Shown here: piece by piece, positions 7,547 to 14,093 of the stretch
How positions within the stretch are numbered: position 1 is the first letter of the stretch
Layout: every line of letters begins with the position of its first letter
Assembly (NCBI GenBank): GCA_022566355.1
Contig: JADFJB010000116.1
Location: forward strand, 1-14,093
DNA: 14,093 nucleotides
Source of the DNA: a candidate division KSB1 bacterium
GTDB taxonomy: Bacteria > Zhuqueibacterota > JdFR-76 > DREG01
Direction: 5' to 3'
Notes under the pieces: model-generated
Databases searched by the model: none
Told to the model about the DNA's origin: nothing
The model's input: the letters and a program-made list of their open reading frames with translations, nothing else
Translations under genes and position numbers: made by a program

Positions 7547-8266
7547 TCAATCCAATTCACCCACAGTTGCAACCTGCCTGTATTTAATATCTTCAAACTC
7601 ATTAAAATGAGCATACCCGCATTTTATCTTCCTTTCTTCACTTGTCTTTAATTCCTGTCCTGCTGATTTTGTTTCGGCGACAAAATAAACCGTTTTTTCA
7701 TTCTTCTTTATTAAAGCCCAGTCAGGGTTATAATTTCCGATTGGCGTTTTAATCTTGAACCAGAATGGAATTTTGAAATAAAATTCAATGTCGTCTCTGC
7801 TTTCACATTCTTTGGCAAAATTATATTCAACATTGGAGTCAAGCGGAAAAAGATTACTGTAAATGGTTTTATCTTCCTTATTTATCTTAAACGTCAGGTT
7901 ATCGACATGAATTTCATAGTCCTCAAACAATCTCATTTCATATTCTTTTGAACCGATTTTTTCGTATTTAATACCTTCAATCATTAAATCCGTGAGAACA
8001 TCTTTTATTGCAATTACAGTATTGTCCAAAAAAAGCTGTGGATTAATTAATACTTCCGCAATTCTTTCCGATTTTTTAAGGATTTCCAGAATCGTCGTGC
8101 GGGTCAGCTCAGTTCTTTCCTGTATGTAATAAAGAACATCAGGTATTTGGAATACACCATCCAGTGATGTTACGTAAGAGGCTTTTGTTTCCATTACAAT
8201 ACCCGCCTCATCAAATTTAAGAGACGTTTTAGTTGTCTTAATTACCGCTTTTTTGATAGAGGGCAT
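7547..8266 (-). CDS. Type III restriction enzyme Res, C-terminal endonuclease part (split by frameshift)
   Basis: 239 aa from the first ATG; the reading frame is open further up to a stop at 8423-8425, and those extra codons (RYRKGFELDEKFRDIWERIK, then TYRVEYDTAELIKK) continue Res homology, so this is the second half of one gene and not an independent start. No ATG, GTG or TTG lies between 8422 and 8266. The C-terminal nuclease is intact: aspartate 182 in NYNPDWALI and glutamate 198/lysine 200 in YFVAETK form the PD-(D/E)XK triad. In working type III enzymes this domain cuts DNA 25-27 bp from the site, in complex with Mod. Here it is cut off from the helicase by a one-base frameshift. Whether any protein is made from this part is unknown. 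Clear as to origin, uncertain as to expression. Confidence 0.85.
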   Translation of the reverse strand: MPSIKKAVIKTTKTSLKFDEAGIVMETKASYVTSLDGVFQIPDVLYYIQERTELTRTTILEILKKSERIAEVLINPQLFLDNTVIAIKDVLTDLMIEGIKYEKIGSKEYEMRLFEDYEIHVDNLTFKINKEDKTIYSNLFPLDSNVEYNFAKECESRDDIEFYFKIPFWFKIKTPIGNYNPDWALIKKNEKTVYFVAETKSAGQELKTSEERKIKCGYAHFNEFEDIKYRQVATVGELD

Positions 8267-8397
8267 TTGATTAACTGCTTTTGCCGTTTTTTTAATCAGT
8301 TCAGCAGTATCATATTCAACCCGATACGTGGTTTGCTGTTTTATTCTTTCCCAGATGTCTCTGAATTTTTCATCCAGTTCAAAACCTTTCCGATACC

Positions 8398-10170
8398 TTA
8401 CCGTTGCCCTTTTCCGTTTGTTTTAATTCTGCCTTTAAAAGATACGCCGCAATCTAGTTCAATCTCAGACTGTAATTGCTTAGCAAAATCTTCATAAGAT
8501 TCATTTGCGATTACTGTCAATCGGTTAATGTTTTTGTCTTGTATTCGGACTCCTTCCTGATTAACTGAAAGTCTTAAGCCTCTGCCGATTTCCTGTCTTT
8601 TTTTTAACTCGGATTGCGTTTCGTTCAAGGTACATATCTGAAAAACATTTGGGTTGTCCCAGCCTTCACGGAGAGCGGAATGGCTGAAAATAAACCGCAA
8701 TGGCTCGGTATTATCAAGAAGTTTTTCTTTGTTTTTCATGATCAGTTTAAAGGTATCATCGTCTGCCTGTGTATTTCCCTTTGTATCTTTCCATTTACCT
8801 TTCTTATCCGCTGAAAAATAGCCATTGTGAACTTCATCCACATCAAACGGAATTAAACTTTTGAATGCGGATTTGAAGGATATTTCCTTGTATATTTCTT
8901 CAAACCATTTGGCTAATTTGCCTTTAACCGGAATACCGTCCGAATCATAATCACGGTAATTGGCTACACGGTCTATAAAGAAAAGAGAAAGCACCTTTAT
9001 CCCTTTGCTTTTAAACTCTCTTTCTTTTAAGAAATGTTCTTCAACTGTTTTCCGAATTTGAACTTTCATAATCTCATCGGAAAGCCCACCGAATGTATCG
9101 CCCACAAAAATGGTTTCGCCGTTTGAAAGCTCAACTAAACTTTCGGAAATATCAATTCCATTTAGTATATAACCGTTTTTATAAATCTCTCGTTTGTTGG
9201 ATAAATCGTATAAATCATCGCCCACTTTTGCGGAAACGGATTTTCTTTTGACACCATCAGGCGTATTTACATCTATTTTGATTTTAGCGGAAGTGCGTGT
9301 CTTTGTTGCTGTTACTTTTTCAAGACAAAAGTACGCTTCATTAAAATCATTCTCAGTAATAATAGAATCCACTTCAATCTGTTTTACCAGGCCAAGATCA
9401 TAGGCTTTTACGGGATCAAGGCTGTAAACCATATTGTAACGGTTGGTGTGGGTTGCAGAGTAACGTAGCGTGCAAAGCGAATTCAAGTTCTCAAGCGCTT
9501 TTTTCCTGATTTCCGTTTCCATGTTTTGCGGTTCATCCACAATAACAATGGGAGAGGTAGTTTGTATAAATTCAATCGGTTTTTTGCCTGTCAGTTTGTC
9601 ATTAGTCTTGTTTATTATATTTTCATCTTTGGCAAAGGAATCGATATTGATAACAAGAATTTGAATATTATTATTAATGGCAAAATTTCTTAAATTGGAT
9701 ACCCTCTTGGAGTCGTACACATCAAAATTAACCGGCGTCTTATCGTAAAGGTTTTGAAAATGGTCAAAGGTTATTTCAAGGTTTTTTAATACGCCTTCAC
9801 GGATAGCAATGGAGGGAACAACAATAACGAATTTTTTAAACCCGTATTTTTTATTCAACTCATAAATGGTGCGAAGATACACATAGGTTTTACCGGTTCC
9901 GGTTTCCATTTCCACAGAAAAATTCATGCCGTCCAGTTTTTCGGAGACAGGCAACACATTCTTCTTTTGGATTTCCTGAATATTTTTTAGAGTTTGTTCT
10001 ACACTTATTTCTAATCGATTTCCAACCCCGCCTTCCCGGAACATATAATTTTCAGAACTTATTGAAAAGCTGAAATCACCCTGGTTTAATGGTTGACCTT
10101 TAAATATTCCAACAATAGCGCTTATCGCATCGTGCTGAAATTGCTGGTTGGGGTCGAAGTGGAGTTTCAT
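8398..10170 (-). CDS. Type III restriction enzyme Res, helicase part (split by frameshift)
   Basis: 590 aa, the first two-thirds of a type III restriction subunit. Superfamily 2 helicase motifs are present in order: METGTGKT (Walker A, 88-95), DEPQ (motif II, 212-215), SATHTNR (motif III, from 238), REGWDNP (motif V, about 501-507) and QEIGRGLR (motif VI, 526-533). Known role: ATP-driven movement along DNA until two Mod2Res complexes meet. The last nine codons or so (KTNGKGQR) are read out of frame after loss of one A, and the stop removes the nuclease domain. The ATG lies 6 bp after the DUF4276 stop. Its first 83 bases are repeated at 12184-12266 with one mismatch. With the partner mod genes broken in this window, restriction activity is unlikely unless an intact mod lies elsewhere. 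Confidence 0.9.
   Translation of the reverse strand: MKLHFDPNQQFQHDAISAIVGIFKGQPLNQGDFSFSISSENYMFREGGVGNRLEISVEQTLKNIQEIQKKNVLPVSEKLDGMNFSVEMETGTGKTYVYLRTIYELNKKYGFKKFVIVVPSIAIREGVLKNLEITFDHFQNLYDKTPVNFDVYDSKRVSNLRNFAINNNIQILVINIDSFAKDENIINKTNDKLTGKKPIEFIQTTSPIVIVDEPQNMETEIRKKALENLNSLCTLRYSATHTNRYNMVYSLDPVKAYDLGLVKQIEVDSIITENDFNEAYFCLEKVTATKTRTSAKIKIDVNTPDGVKRKSVSAKVGDDLYDLSNKREIYKNGYILNGIDISESLVELSNGETIFVGDTFGGLSDEIMKVQIRKTVEEHFLKEREFKSKGIKVLSLFFIDRVANYRDYDSDGIPVKGKLAKWFEEIYKEISFKSAFKSLIPFDVDEVHNGYFSADKKGKWKDTKGNTQADDDTFKLIMKNKEKLLDNTEPLRFIFSHSALREGWDNPNVFQICTLNETQSELKKRQEIGRGLRLSVNQEGVRIQDKNINRLTVIANESYEDFAKQLQSEIELDCGVSFKGRIKTNGKGQR
8421..8424 (-). other. Frameshift site inside res
   Basis: The minus strand reads ATTAAAACAAACGGAAAAGG. 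With five A instead of four after ATT the translation becomes GRIKNKRKRATVRYRKGFEL and runs into the nuclease half without a stop up to 7547 (about 874 codons in total, a normal Res length). As given, it reads GRIKTNGKGQR and stops. One missing base in a homopolymer can be a true mutation, a sequencing error or, less likely, a slippery site. Confidence 0.85.
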
Positions 10171-10176
10171 GATAAT

Positions 10177-10737
10177 TTAAATTTCAAGTATGTTTTTAAT
10201 ACCAGTAATAAAAACGTTAAAGCTATTCGAGCGTGTATTATCTAGCTTCAAGTATTCTCCAATCGCCCTTGAACCAGATATCTTTTGATAAATTCTCTTT
10301 GTGAGGCGCTCTAATTCATCTGATGGCGCTTGAATGGAATCCGGATTACGATATCTTTTTTTCACCTGGTACTTTGCAATTCCAGGTAACTCCAACCCAT
10401 GCTCAACTGCTTCCAAGTCGCCTAAATACCAACTTTCCAATTCGTGGCAAGCTATTCGAACAAGAGTGTGCGGCTTTTTATCTTCCGGGCACAACTTCAA
10501 AAGATTAAATTTTACTGTTTTACAGTCAGCCGAATCCTGGTCTCGCAATATAATAAATTTCGAATTTGGAAGTTTCCATCCCCGCAACTTTCTTGCTAAT
10601 TTTTTTTCAAGATCCTGTTTCCCTTCAAAAACAACATAACGTATAAATATATTTTCTTGAACTATCAGGCGGCGTAGGAGAACTTCTAATAAAGCTTCCG
10701 CCGAGGGCTCTTCGAGAAAAAAAACGAGATTTATCAT
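10177..10737 (-). CDS. DUF4276 family protein (TOPRIM-like), partner of AAA ATPase
   Basis: 186 aa. Matches the DUF4276 pattern: N-terminal strand with glutamates FFLEEPSAEALLEVLL (6-21), VVFEGKQDLEKKLARKLRGW (35-54), FIILRDQDSADC (61-72) and VRIACHELESWYLGD (93-107). The early glutamate followed by D66-x-D68 resembles the E...DxD metal site of TOPRIM nucleases; this is an inference from spacing, not a tested fact. The ATG overlaps the stop of the AAA ATPase gene (ATGA, 10734-10737), and the stop is 6 bp before the res ATG, so the three are translationally linked. Known precedent: SMC/ABC-like ATPases paired with TOPRIM-like effectors (OLD-type and PARIS-type modules) act in phage defence. 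The exact activity of this family is not known to me. Confidence 0.85.
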   Translation of the reverse strand: MINLVFFLEEPSAEALLEVLLRRLIVQENIFIRYVVFEGKQDLEKKLARKLRGWKLPNSKFIILRDQDSADCKTVKFNLLKLCPEDKKPHTLVRIACHELESWYLGDLEAVEHGLELPGIAKYQVKKRYRNPDSIQAPSDELERLTKRIYQKISGSRAIGEYLKLDNTRSNSFNVFITGIKNILEI

Positions 10738-11930
10738 AAAGGATCAACCCCTTCAAAAAAGCCTTCTTTCCACAGGTATCCCATTTTATCTCCGTCCGAC
10801 ATATAGGCAGCAATTTGTGCATCTTCACTCGCACGAATAATAGAAGTATATCCGTTTTTTTTGACTAACATAAATACTTCTTCCAGTTTTGCGGCATTAA
10901 GAAAATCAGGCGAGTGAGTTGAGACAAAAACCTGACCGCCTCCAATGGAATAAGCTCTGAATTCTTCCGCTAATTCAGCAAGCAATTTTGGATACAGTTG
11001 GTTTTCCGGTTCCTCAATGCACAATAAAGGATGAGGGTTGGGATCGTGCAGAAGGATAAGATAGGCAAACATTTTTATTGTACCATCCGACACATAGCGG
11101 GCAAGGAAAGGATCCTTAAAAGTTCCATCCTGGAATTTTAATAATACTCTTCCTTCTTCCGTTGTTTTTGCATCGACTTTTGTTATCCCCGGAATACGTT
11201 TCGTAAGAGATTTAAGAATTAAATCAAAGACAGATTTGTGGTTCTGATAAAGAAACTGAGTTACCAGAGCTAAATTTTCCCCTTCCCGTGACAAATGTTC
11301 TGCATAGCCGGCGTCCTGCGTTTGCCTTGCTGCGCTAATATGAAAATCAGAAACGTGCCAGTTTTCAATCATTTGCCCAAGCTCCATAACGGCCGGATAT
11401 TTCTTAAATTGGGCAAGCCCTTTTATCGCCAAAATATTTGGTTTCGCAAGAGATTGTTGTTCCCGTTCTAACTGTGATTCATCTGTAACATCATCAAACT
11501 CATTAGTAACGGCACGCCCCTCCCCCCTTGAAAATTCAAGAAATTTCCACGGCTGTCCATGGCTGCCTCTGCGGTAGCGCAATTCTTCTCGCTCAACTAT
11601 GGGTTGTCCGTTTTCTTCGTTGATCGCCAATGTGTAGGTTGCAAGTGGGTTTTTCTTTTTGTCATCAGATTTCATTTCAAAACGGAACTTGATTTCTATT
11701 TCTATTGGTCCATCAGAATCTCTACTATGTACTTCTTTATATCCGCCGCGTTTACTTAATGCAATTTGAACATTATCCGTAAGTGCATCCTTAAGAAAGC
11801 CAAATACATCGAACAAAGTACTTTTACCTGTTCCATTTGCACCTACAATTATGCAAAAAGAAGGAATCTCTCTCATTTCTATTTCTTTAAAAGCTTTAAA
11901 ATTTTTAAGACTAATAGTTTCTATTTTCAT
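10734..11930 (-). CDS. AAA/ABC-like ATPase (AAA_21/RecF-like), accessory gene of the restriction locus
   Basis: 398 aa from the ATG at 11930, chosen because AGGAG lies 7 bases upstream; a GTG at 11945 overlaps that Shine-Dalgarno and is unlikely. Features: MKIETISLKNFKAFKEIEM start typical of overcoming-lysogenisation-defect/RecF-like ATPases, Walker A GANGTGKST (30-38), signature-like YVSDGT (near 281-284), Walker B LLCIEEPENQL (EEPEN near 306-310) and the switch histidine in STHSPDF (near 339). There is no long coiled coil, so it is a compact ATPase. The gene starts 11 bp after the ancestral stop of a mod 3' remnant and overlaps the DUF4276 gene by 4 bp. Inferred role: sensor or motor subunit that controls the DUF4276 effector, with the pair as an anti-phage module within the type III locus. 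Confidence 0.9.
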   Translation of the reverse strand: MKIETISLKNFKAFKEIEMREIPSFCIIVGANGTGKSTLFDVFGFLKDALTDNVQIALSKRGGYKEVHSRDSDGPIEIEIKFRFEMKSDDKKKNPLATYTLAINEENGQPIVEREELRYRRGSHGQPWKFLEFSRGEGRAVTNEFDDVTDESQLEREQQSLAKPNILAIKGLAQFKKYPAVMELGQMIENWHVSDFHISAARQTQDAGYAEHLSREGENLALVTQFLYQNHKSVFDLILKSLTKRIPGITKVDAKTTEEGRVLLKFQDGTFKDPFLARYVSDGTIKMFAYLILLHDPNPHPLLCIEEPENQLYPKLLAELAEEFRAYSIGGGQVFVSTHSPDFLNAAKLEEVFMLVKKNGYTSIIRASEDAQIAAYMSDGDKMGYLWKEGFFEGVDPL

Positions 11931-11941
11931 CTTTTTACTCC

Positions 11942-12183
11942 TCACACCACCTTAAATTCAATCCCTACATCTTTCATCTAACAATGTGGCATTGGTTTTT
12001 AATTGGTCATTGTTATTAAACAAACGGTCGAGTGTAATTACCTTTTGCGGGTTTACATCAAGAACCGTCTTAATGATTTCTTTATTCATCTTATCAAGAA
12101 TTAATGCAATTTCAGTTTTATTCACAAGGTAAAAGCCGTCTTTTTCTTCAATCTTTGCGGTAGGCGAAACGCCGGACTTCAAG
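11942..12183 (-). pseudogene. 3' remnant of a type III methyltransferase gene (mod copy A)
   Basis: About 80 codons. The translation SGVSPTAKIEEKDGFYLVNK, then TEIALILDKMNKEIIK, NPQKVITLDRLFNNNDQLKT is the C-terminal end of a type III Mod subunit. It is joined upstream to a res start fragment at 12183/12184 in the same frame. Near 11977-11984 one extra base (TTGTTAGATG, against TTGCAGATG in the other copy) shifts the frame; corrected, the end reads MKDVGIEFKVV and stops at 11942-11944, 11 bp before the AAA ATPase ATG. As written, a stop comes at 11958. All methyltransferase motifs are missing. Confidence 0.85.
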
Positions 12184-12266
12184 AATGGTTGACCTTTAAA
12201 TATTCCAACAATAGCGCTTATCGCATCGTGCTGAAATTGCTGGTTGGGGTCGAAGTGAAGTTTCAT
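11958..12266 (-). CDS. Chimeric small ORF: Res start fused to Mod end
   Basis: 102 aa: residues 1-27 are MKLHFDPNQQ...GIFKGQP, the same as the first 27 residues of the downstream Res, and the remainder is the Mod C-terminal remnant, ending in out-of-frame LLDERCRD. It begins one base after the AlbA_2 stop (TAA-A-ATG). It has no catalytic motif and most likely reflects a recombination scar that happens to be in frame. Translation is possible because of the coupling, but a function is not supported. Confidence 0.5.
   Translation of the reverse strand: MKLHFDPNQQFQHDAISAIVGIFKGQPFLKSGVSPTAKIEEKDGFYLVNKTEIALILDKMNKEIIKTVLDVNPQKVITLDRLFNNNDQLKTNATLLDERCRD
12184..12266 (-). repeat. 83-bp duplicated res 5' end (copy of 10088-10170)
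   Basis: Bases 12184-12266 and 10088-10170 are direct repeats, identical except G10162/A12258. The identity starts exactly at the res ATG and ends within codon 28. Outside it, the two places differ completely on both sides, so this is a fragment of a second res gene. Confidence 0.93.
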
Positions 12267-12267
12267 T

Positions 12268-13425
12268 TTATTGTGCAGGCCTATGGATTGTAACCTTAAA
12301 ATAGTCAGCTTCCAAATTGCTCTCAAAGTCAATATGCGGATAAGCTTTCAATGAATTTAATATTCCACTCCCAATACCCCTGTACGGCAATAAGTCGATA
12401 GCATAGGAAGTAAGCAGAATATTTCTGTCCCTTCTTTGTATTCCCCTCTTAATATCTTCGACTGTCAGATTGTTTGGAAGCCTGCCTGGGTTTTTTATTT
12501 CCACCCGATTGGGGAAGATATATAGTTTAATGGAATCTTCAATAAAATAATCCCTATGGAAAATTGCATTGATAAGTAATTCCTTGATGACCAATTCCGG
12601 AATTTCCAAATCGCCAATACTGTTGAAGTCTTTGTCTTTTTGTATGCGGTTTAATTTACTCACAACAAAGTCTTTGCCTTTGTTGTATTTTTCTACCATA
12701 GTGCCATAAATATTATCACTTGAACGATACTTGTCAGTTAGAAATTCATTTGTGTCAAACCATATTGCGTTAATACAGAACTGGGGGATAATGGCCCTGT
12801 TATTGTTACCAAACAGGAGCAAAGAAGCAAGGGTTAGATTGTCATTTACTAAAAGTTTCAGGTTATTCAGAATCCGTTCAACCTCACCTTTTTTATCAAT
12901 AATTACCTCTTCAAAGCGATTTTTATAAAACTCTTTGAATAATCCGATGTTTACATCAGCAAGCGTTGCATTTCCGATAATTTGCTGCTCGGCATAAAGC
13001 AACTTTTTTTCCTGCATTAACCTTGACATTTCTGCATTGTCGATCACCTTTCGTTTATTCGGCCCGCTGCGCACCCACACAGAGTGGTTCTTGTCCCTGT
13101 ATAAAGTGATTCCCTTTTCGATGTAAATCAACAACACATTCTTGTCTTCTATTTTGACAACTTCTGTCCAGATGCTGCCGATAGGCGGCTTTGTATTATT
13201 GGCAGCAAGATTCATAGCGAGGTTCTGGTATTTCTTGAGTTGGTCTTTGCTGAGTCCCTTGACATCTGCATTATCGTCTACCCCAATAATCAATAATCCG
13301 CCTAATGAATTGGCAAAAGCAACCATTTCCGCGTTAAGTTTATCAGGGGAATCTATATCGCCCTTAAACTCGACTTTGCTTGTTTCCCCTTGACTAATTA
13401 TTTCCAATAATTCTGATACTTCCAT
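12268..13425 (-). CDS. AlbA_2/Schlafen-type protein with C-terminal GHKL-like ATP-binding domain
   Basis: 385 aa, intact. The N-terminal AlbA_2 domain (about 5-125) carries SQGETSKVEFKGDI and MVAFANSLGGLLIIGVDDN, then VWVRSGPNKRKVI. The C-terminal half has the HATPase_c_4-type blocks ELLINAIFHRDYF, EIKNPGRLP and PYRGIGSGI, corresponding to the N-box and glycine box. Known: proteins of this build are annotated as ATP-binding or RNA-binding regulators; AlbA_2 is the domain shared with Schlafen nucleases, and such genes often lie in defence regions. Start: ATG with AAGGA about 10 bases upstream. It sits 31 bp after the 3' end of the mod remnant and 1 bp before a res start fragment, exactly the place an accessory gene would have in a mod-X-res operon. 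Function not proven. Confidence 0.88.
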   Translation of the reverse strand: MEVSELLEIISQGETSKVEFKGDIDSPDKLNAEMVAFANSLGGLLIIGVDDNADVKGLSKDQLKKYQNLAMNLAANNTKPPIGSIWTEVVKIEDKNVLLIYIEKGITLYRDKNHSVWVRSGPNKRKVIDNAEMSRLMQEKKLLYAEQQIIGNATLADVNIGLFKEFYKNRFEEVIIDKKGEVERILNNLKLLVNDNLTLASLLLFGNNNRAIIPQFCINAIWFDTNEFLTDKYRSSDNIYGTMVEKYNKGKDFVVSKLNRIQKDKDFNSIGDLEIPELVIKELLINAIFHRDYFIEDSIKLYIFPNRVEIKNPGRLPNNLTVEDIKRGIQRRDRNILLTSYAIDLLPYRGIGSGILNSLKAYPHIDFESNLEADYFKVTIHRPAQ

Positions 13426-13456
13426 AATTAGTAAATCCTTTTGTGCTGACTAAATG

Positions 13457-13791
13457 CTACACAACCTTAAATTCAATCCCCGCATCCTTCATCTGCAATG
13501 CGGTATTGGTTTTTAGCTGGTCATTGTTATTAAATAAACGGTCGAGTGTAATTACTTTTTGCGGTGTTGCCTCAAGAACCTTCTGAATAATTGTCATATC
13601 TATTTTTTCAAGAATTAATACAATTTCAGTATCATTTGCATGGTTAATCCGGTCTTGTTAAATTCAATATCCTCCCCCAAAGCGGCTTTCAGTTTTTCCC
13701 AGTCAATCTTGTTTTCGGTAAATGCTTCGGGAATAATTTCTTTTAGCTTATTCAGCTTTTCTTCTGTAATATTCGCTGACTTTCCATCCAT
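13457..13791 (-). pseudogene. mod: Internally deleted type III methyltransferase gene (mod copy B)
   Basis: The ATG at 13791 opens MDGKSANITEEKLNKLKEII, then FTENKIDWEKLKAALGEDIEF, the recognisable N-terminus of type III Mod proteins. After about 47 codons the homology stops (near 13650) and is followed, in another frame, by the Mod C-terminus: DTEIVLILEKIDMTIIQKVL, ATPQKVITLDRLFNNNDQLK, MKDAGIEFKVV and TAG at 13457-13459. Roughly 500 codons that would carry the DPPY and AdoMet motifs and the target recognition domain are missing. The gene cannot methylate DNA. The 3' end is in better shape than copy A and differs from it at about 22 of 135 aligned bases. The AlbA_2 gene follows after 31 bp. 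Confidence 0.85.
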
Positions 13792-13943
13792 TATATTTTA
13801 TCCCAAATTCTTTACTTCTGTCCACGGTATGTTCTTCAACAAATAAGTAAAACAATCTATGATAATTATCAAATAGAACTGAATAGAAAATTAATATTAG
13901 ATTAAAATTATATAAATCTAAAGTCTCCTCTATTAGTTTGCTT

Positions 13944-13971
13944 ATCATATCTTCAAATAAATTGCTTGCAA
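13944..13971 (-). promoter_or_regulatory. Possible promoter of the mod/accessory operon
   Basis: Minus-strand TTGCAA (13971-13966), a 16-bp spacer and TATGAT (13949-13944) resemble a sigma70 promoter about 150 bp before the mod-remnant ATG. The region 13792-13950 is AT-rich, as expected for a leader, and holds no gene I can support. The match is modest and the region is biased in composition. Confidence 0.3.
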
Positions 13972-13980
13972 ATTAACATT

Positions 13981-14043
13981 TTCATTGTTCATTGTTCATT
14001 GTTCATTGTTCATTGTTCATTGTTCATTGTTCATTGTTCATTG
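13981..14043. repeat. Nine perfect tandem copies of a 7-bp repeat (TTCATTG)
   Basis: 63 bp made of exactly nine TTCATTG units (CAATGAA on the minus strand), ending at CTGATCG. It starts 10 bp beyond the putative -35 box upstream of the mod remnant. On the minus strand the repeat gives TGA in every frame, so no minus-strand gene reads through it. Perfect short tandem repeats change length by slippage, and length change here would alter spacing upstream of the promoter. Confidence 0.9.
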
Positions 14044-14093
14044 CTGATCGATACCGCCCTGCACAATAAATCAGTCGATTGCAATATTTTTCC

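Noticed and set aside
7524-7556. Inverted repeat ATTGGAT/ATCCAAT at the res stop as a terminator
   Set aside because: Only 7 bp of stem, a 19-base loop and no T-run on either strand.
8267-8422. Programmed ribosomal frameshifting to make full-length Res
   Set aside because: There is no clear heptameric slippery motif with a downstream structure, and a simple missing A explains the data; type III Res is not known to use it.
13748-13948. 66-codon minus-strand frame overlapping the mod start
   Set aside because: It lies in AT-rich leader DNA, reads across the mod N-terminus in another frame and resembles no family; the mod frame explains its 3' part.
13981-14043. Heptamer array as a CRISPR or as a repeat protein (FIVHCSL repeats on the plus strand)
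   Set aside because: There are no spacers, the unit is far too short for CRISPR, and the open plus-strand frame is a by-product of the repeat with no start signal or flanking coding character.

Overview
The window looks like chromosomal DNA of a moderately low-GC bacterium. The main clues are short palindromic intergenic repeats, a rhodanese-less ThiI, a DUF2339 membrane protein and an ISAzo13-type insertion sequence. That mix would suit a member of the FCB superphylum or a neighbour (Calditrichota/KSB1-like or Ignavibacteria-like), but this is a weak inference from style and not a taxonomic call. Every gene except the transposase reads on the minus strand.

Left part (1-7481). A BrnT-type toxin gene and a CopG/BrnA-type antitoxin gene overlap by 38 bp and are driven from a good promoter that carries a perfect 11-bp inverted repeat, a likely autoregulatory operator. 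Next come a two-domain MFS transporter/PlsC acyltransferase, a palindromic intergenic repeat, a complete ISAzo13-like element inserted between genes, a DUF2339 multi-spanning membrane protein with its own sigma70-like promoter, a 72-bp inverted-repeat element, and thiI.

Right part (7547-14093). This is the wreck of at least one, probably two, type III restriction-modification loci with defence-type genes between mod and res. Reading along the minus strand: a mod gene that keeps only its first ~47 and last ~60 codons; an intact AlbA_2/Schlafen-type ATP-binding protein; an 83-bp copy of the res 5' end joined to a second, different mod 3' end; an intact AAA ATPase; an intact DUF4276 (TOPRIM-like) protein overlapping it by 4 bp; and a nearly full-length res split by a one-base frameshift between its helicase and nuclease parts. 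Each accessory cassette is therefore bordered by a mod 3' end on one side and a res ATG on the other, with very tight spacing.

The simplest reading (inference) is that the mod-res junction is a slot that accepts different accessory defence cassettes, and that two such loci, mod-AlbA_2-res and mod-AAA-DUF4276-res, were fused by a deletion. The methyltransferase catalytic region is absent from the window and res is frameshifted, so classical type III restriction is probably dead here, while the accessory genes remain open and may still act. A nine-copy perfect heptamer repeat lies upstream of the mod remnant at the right edge.
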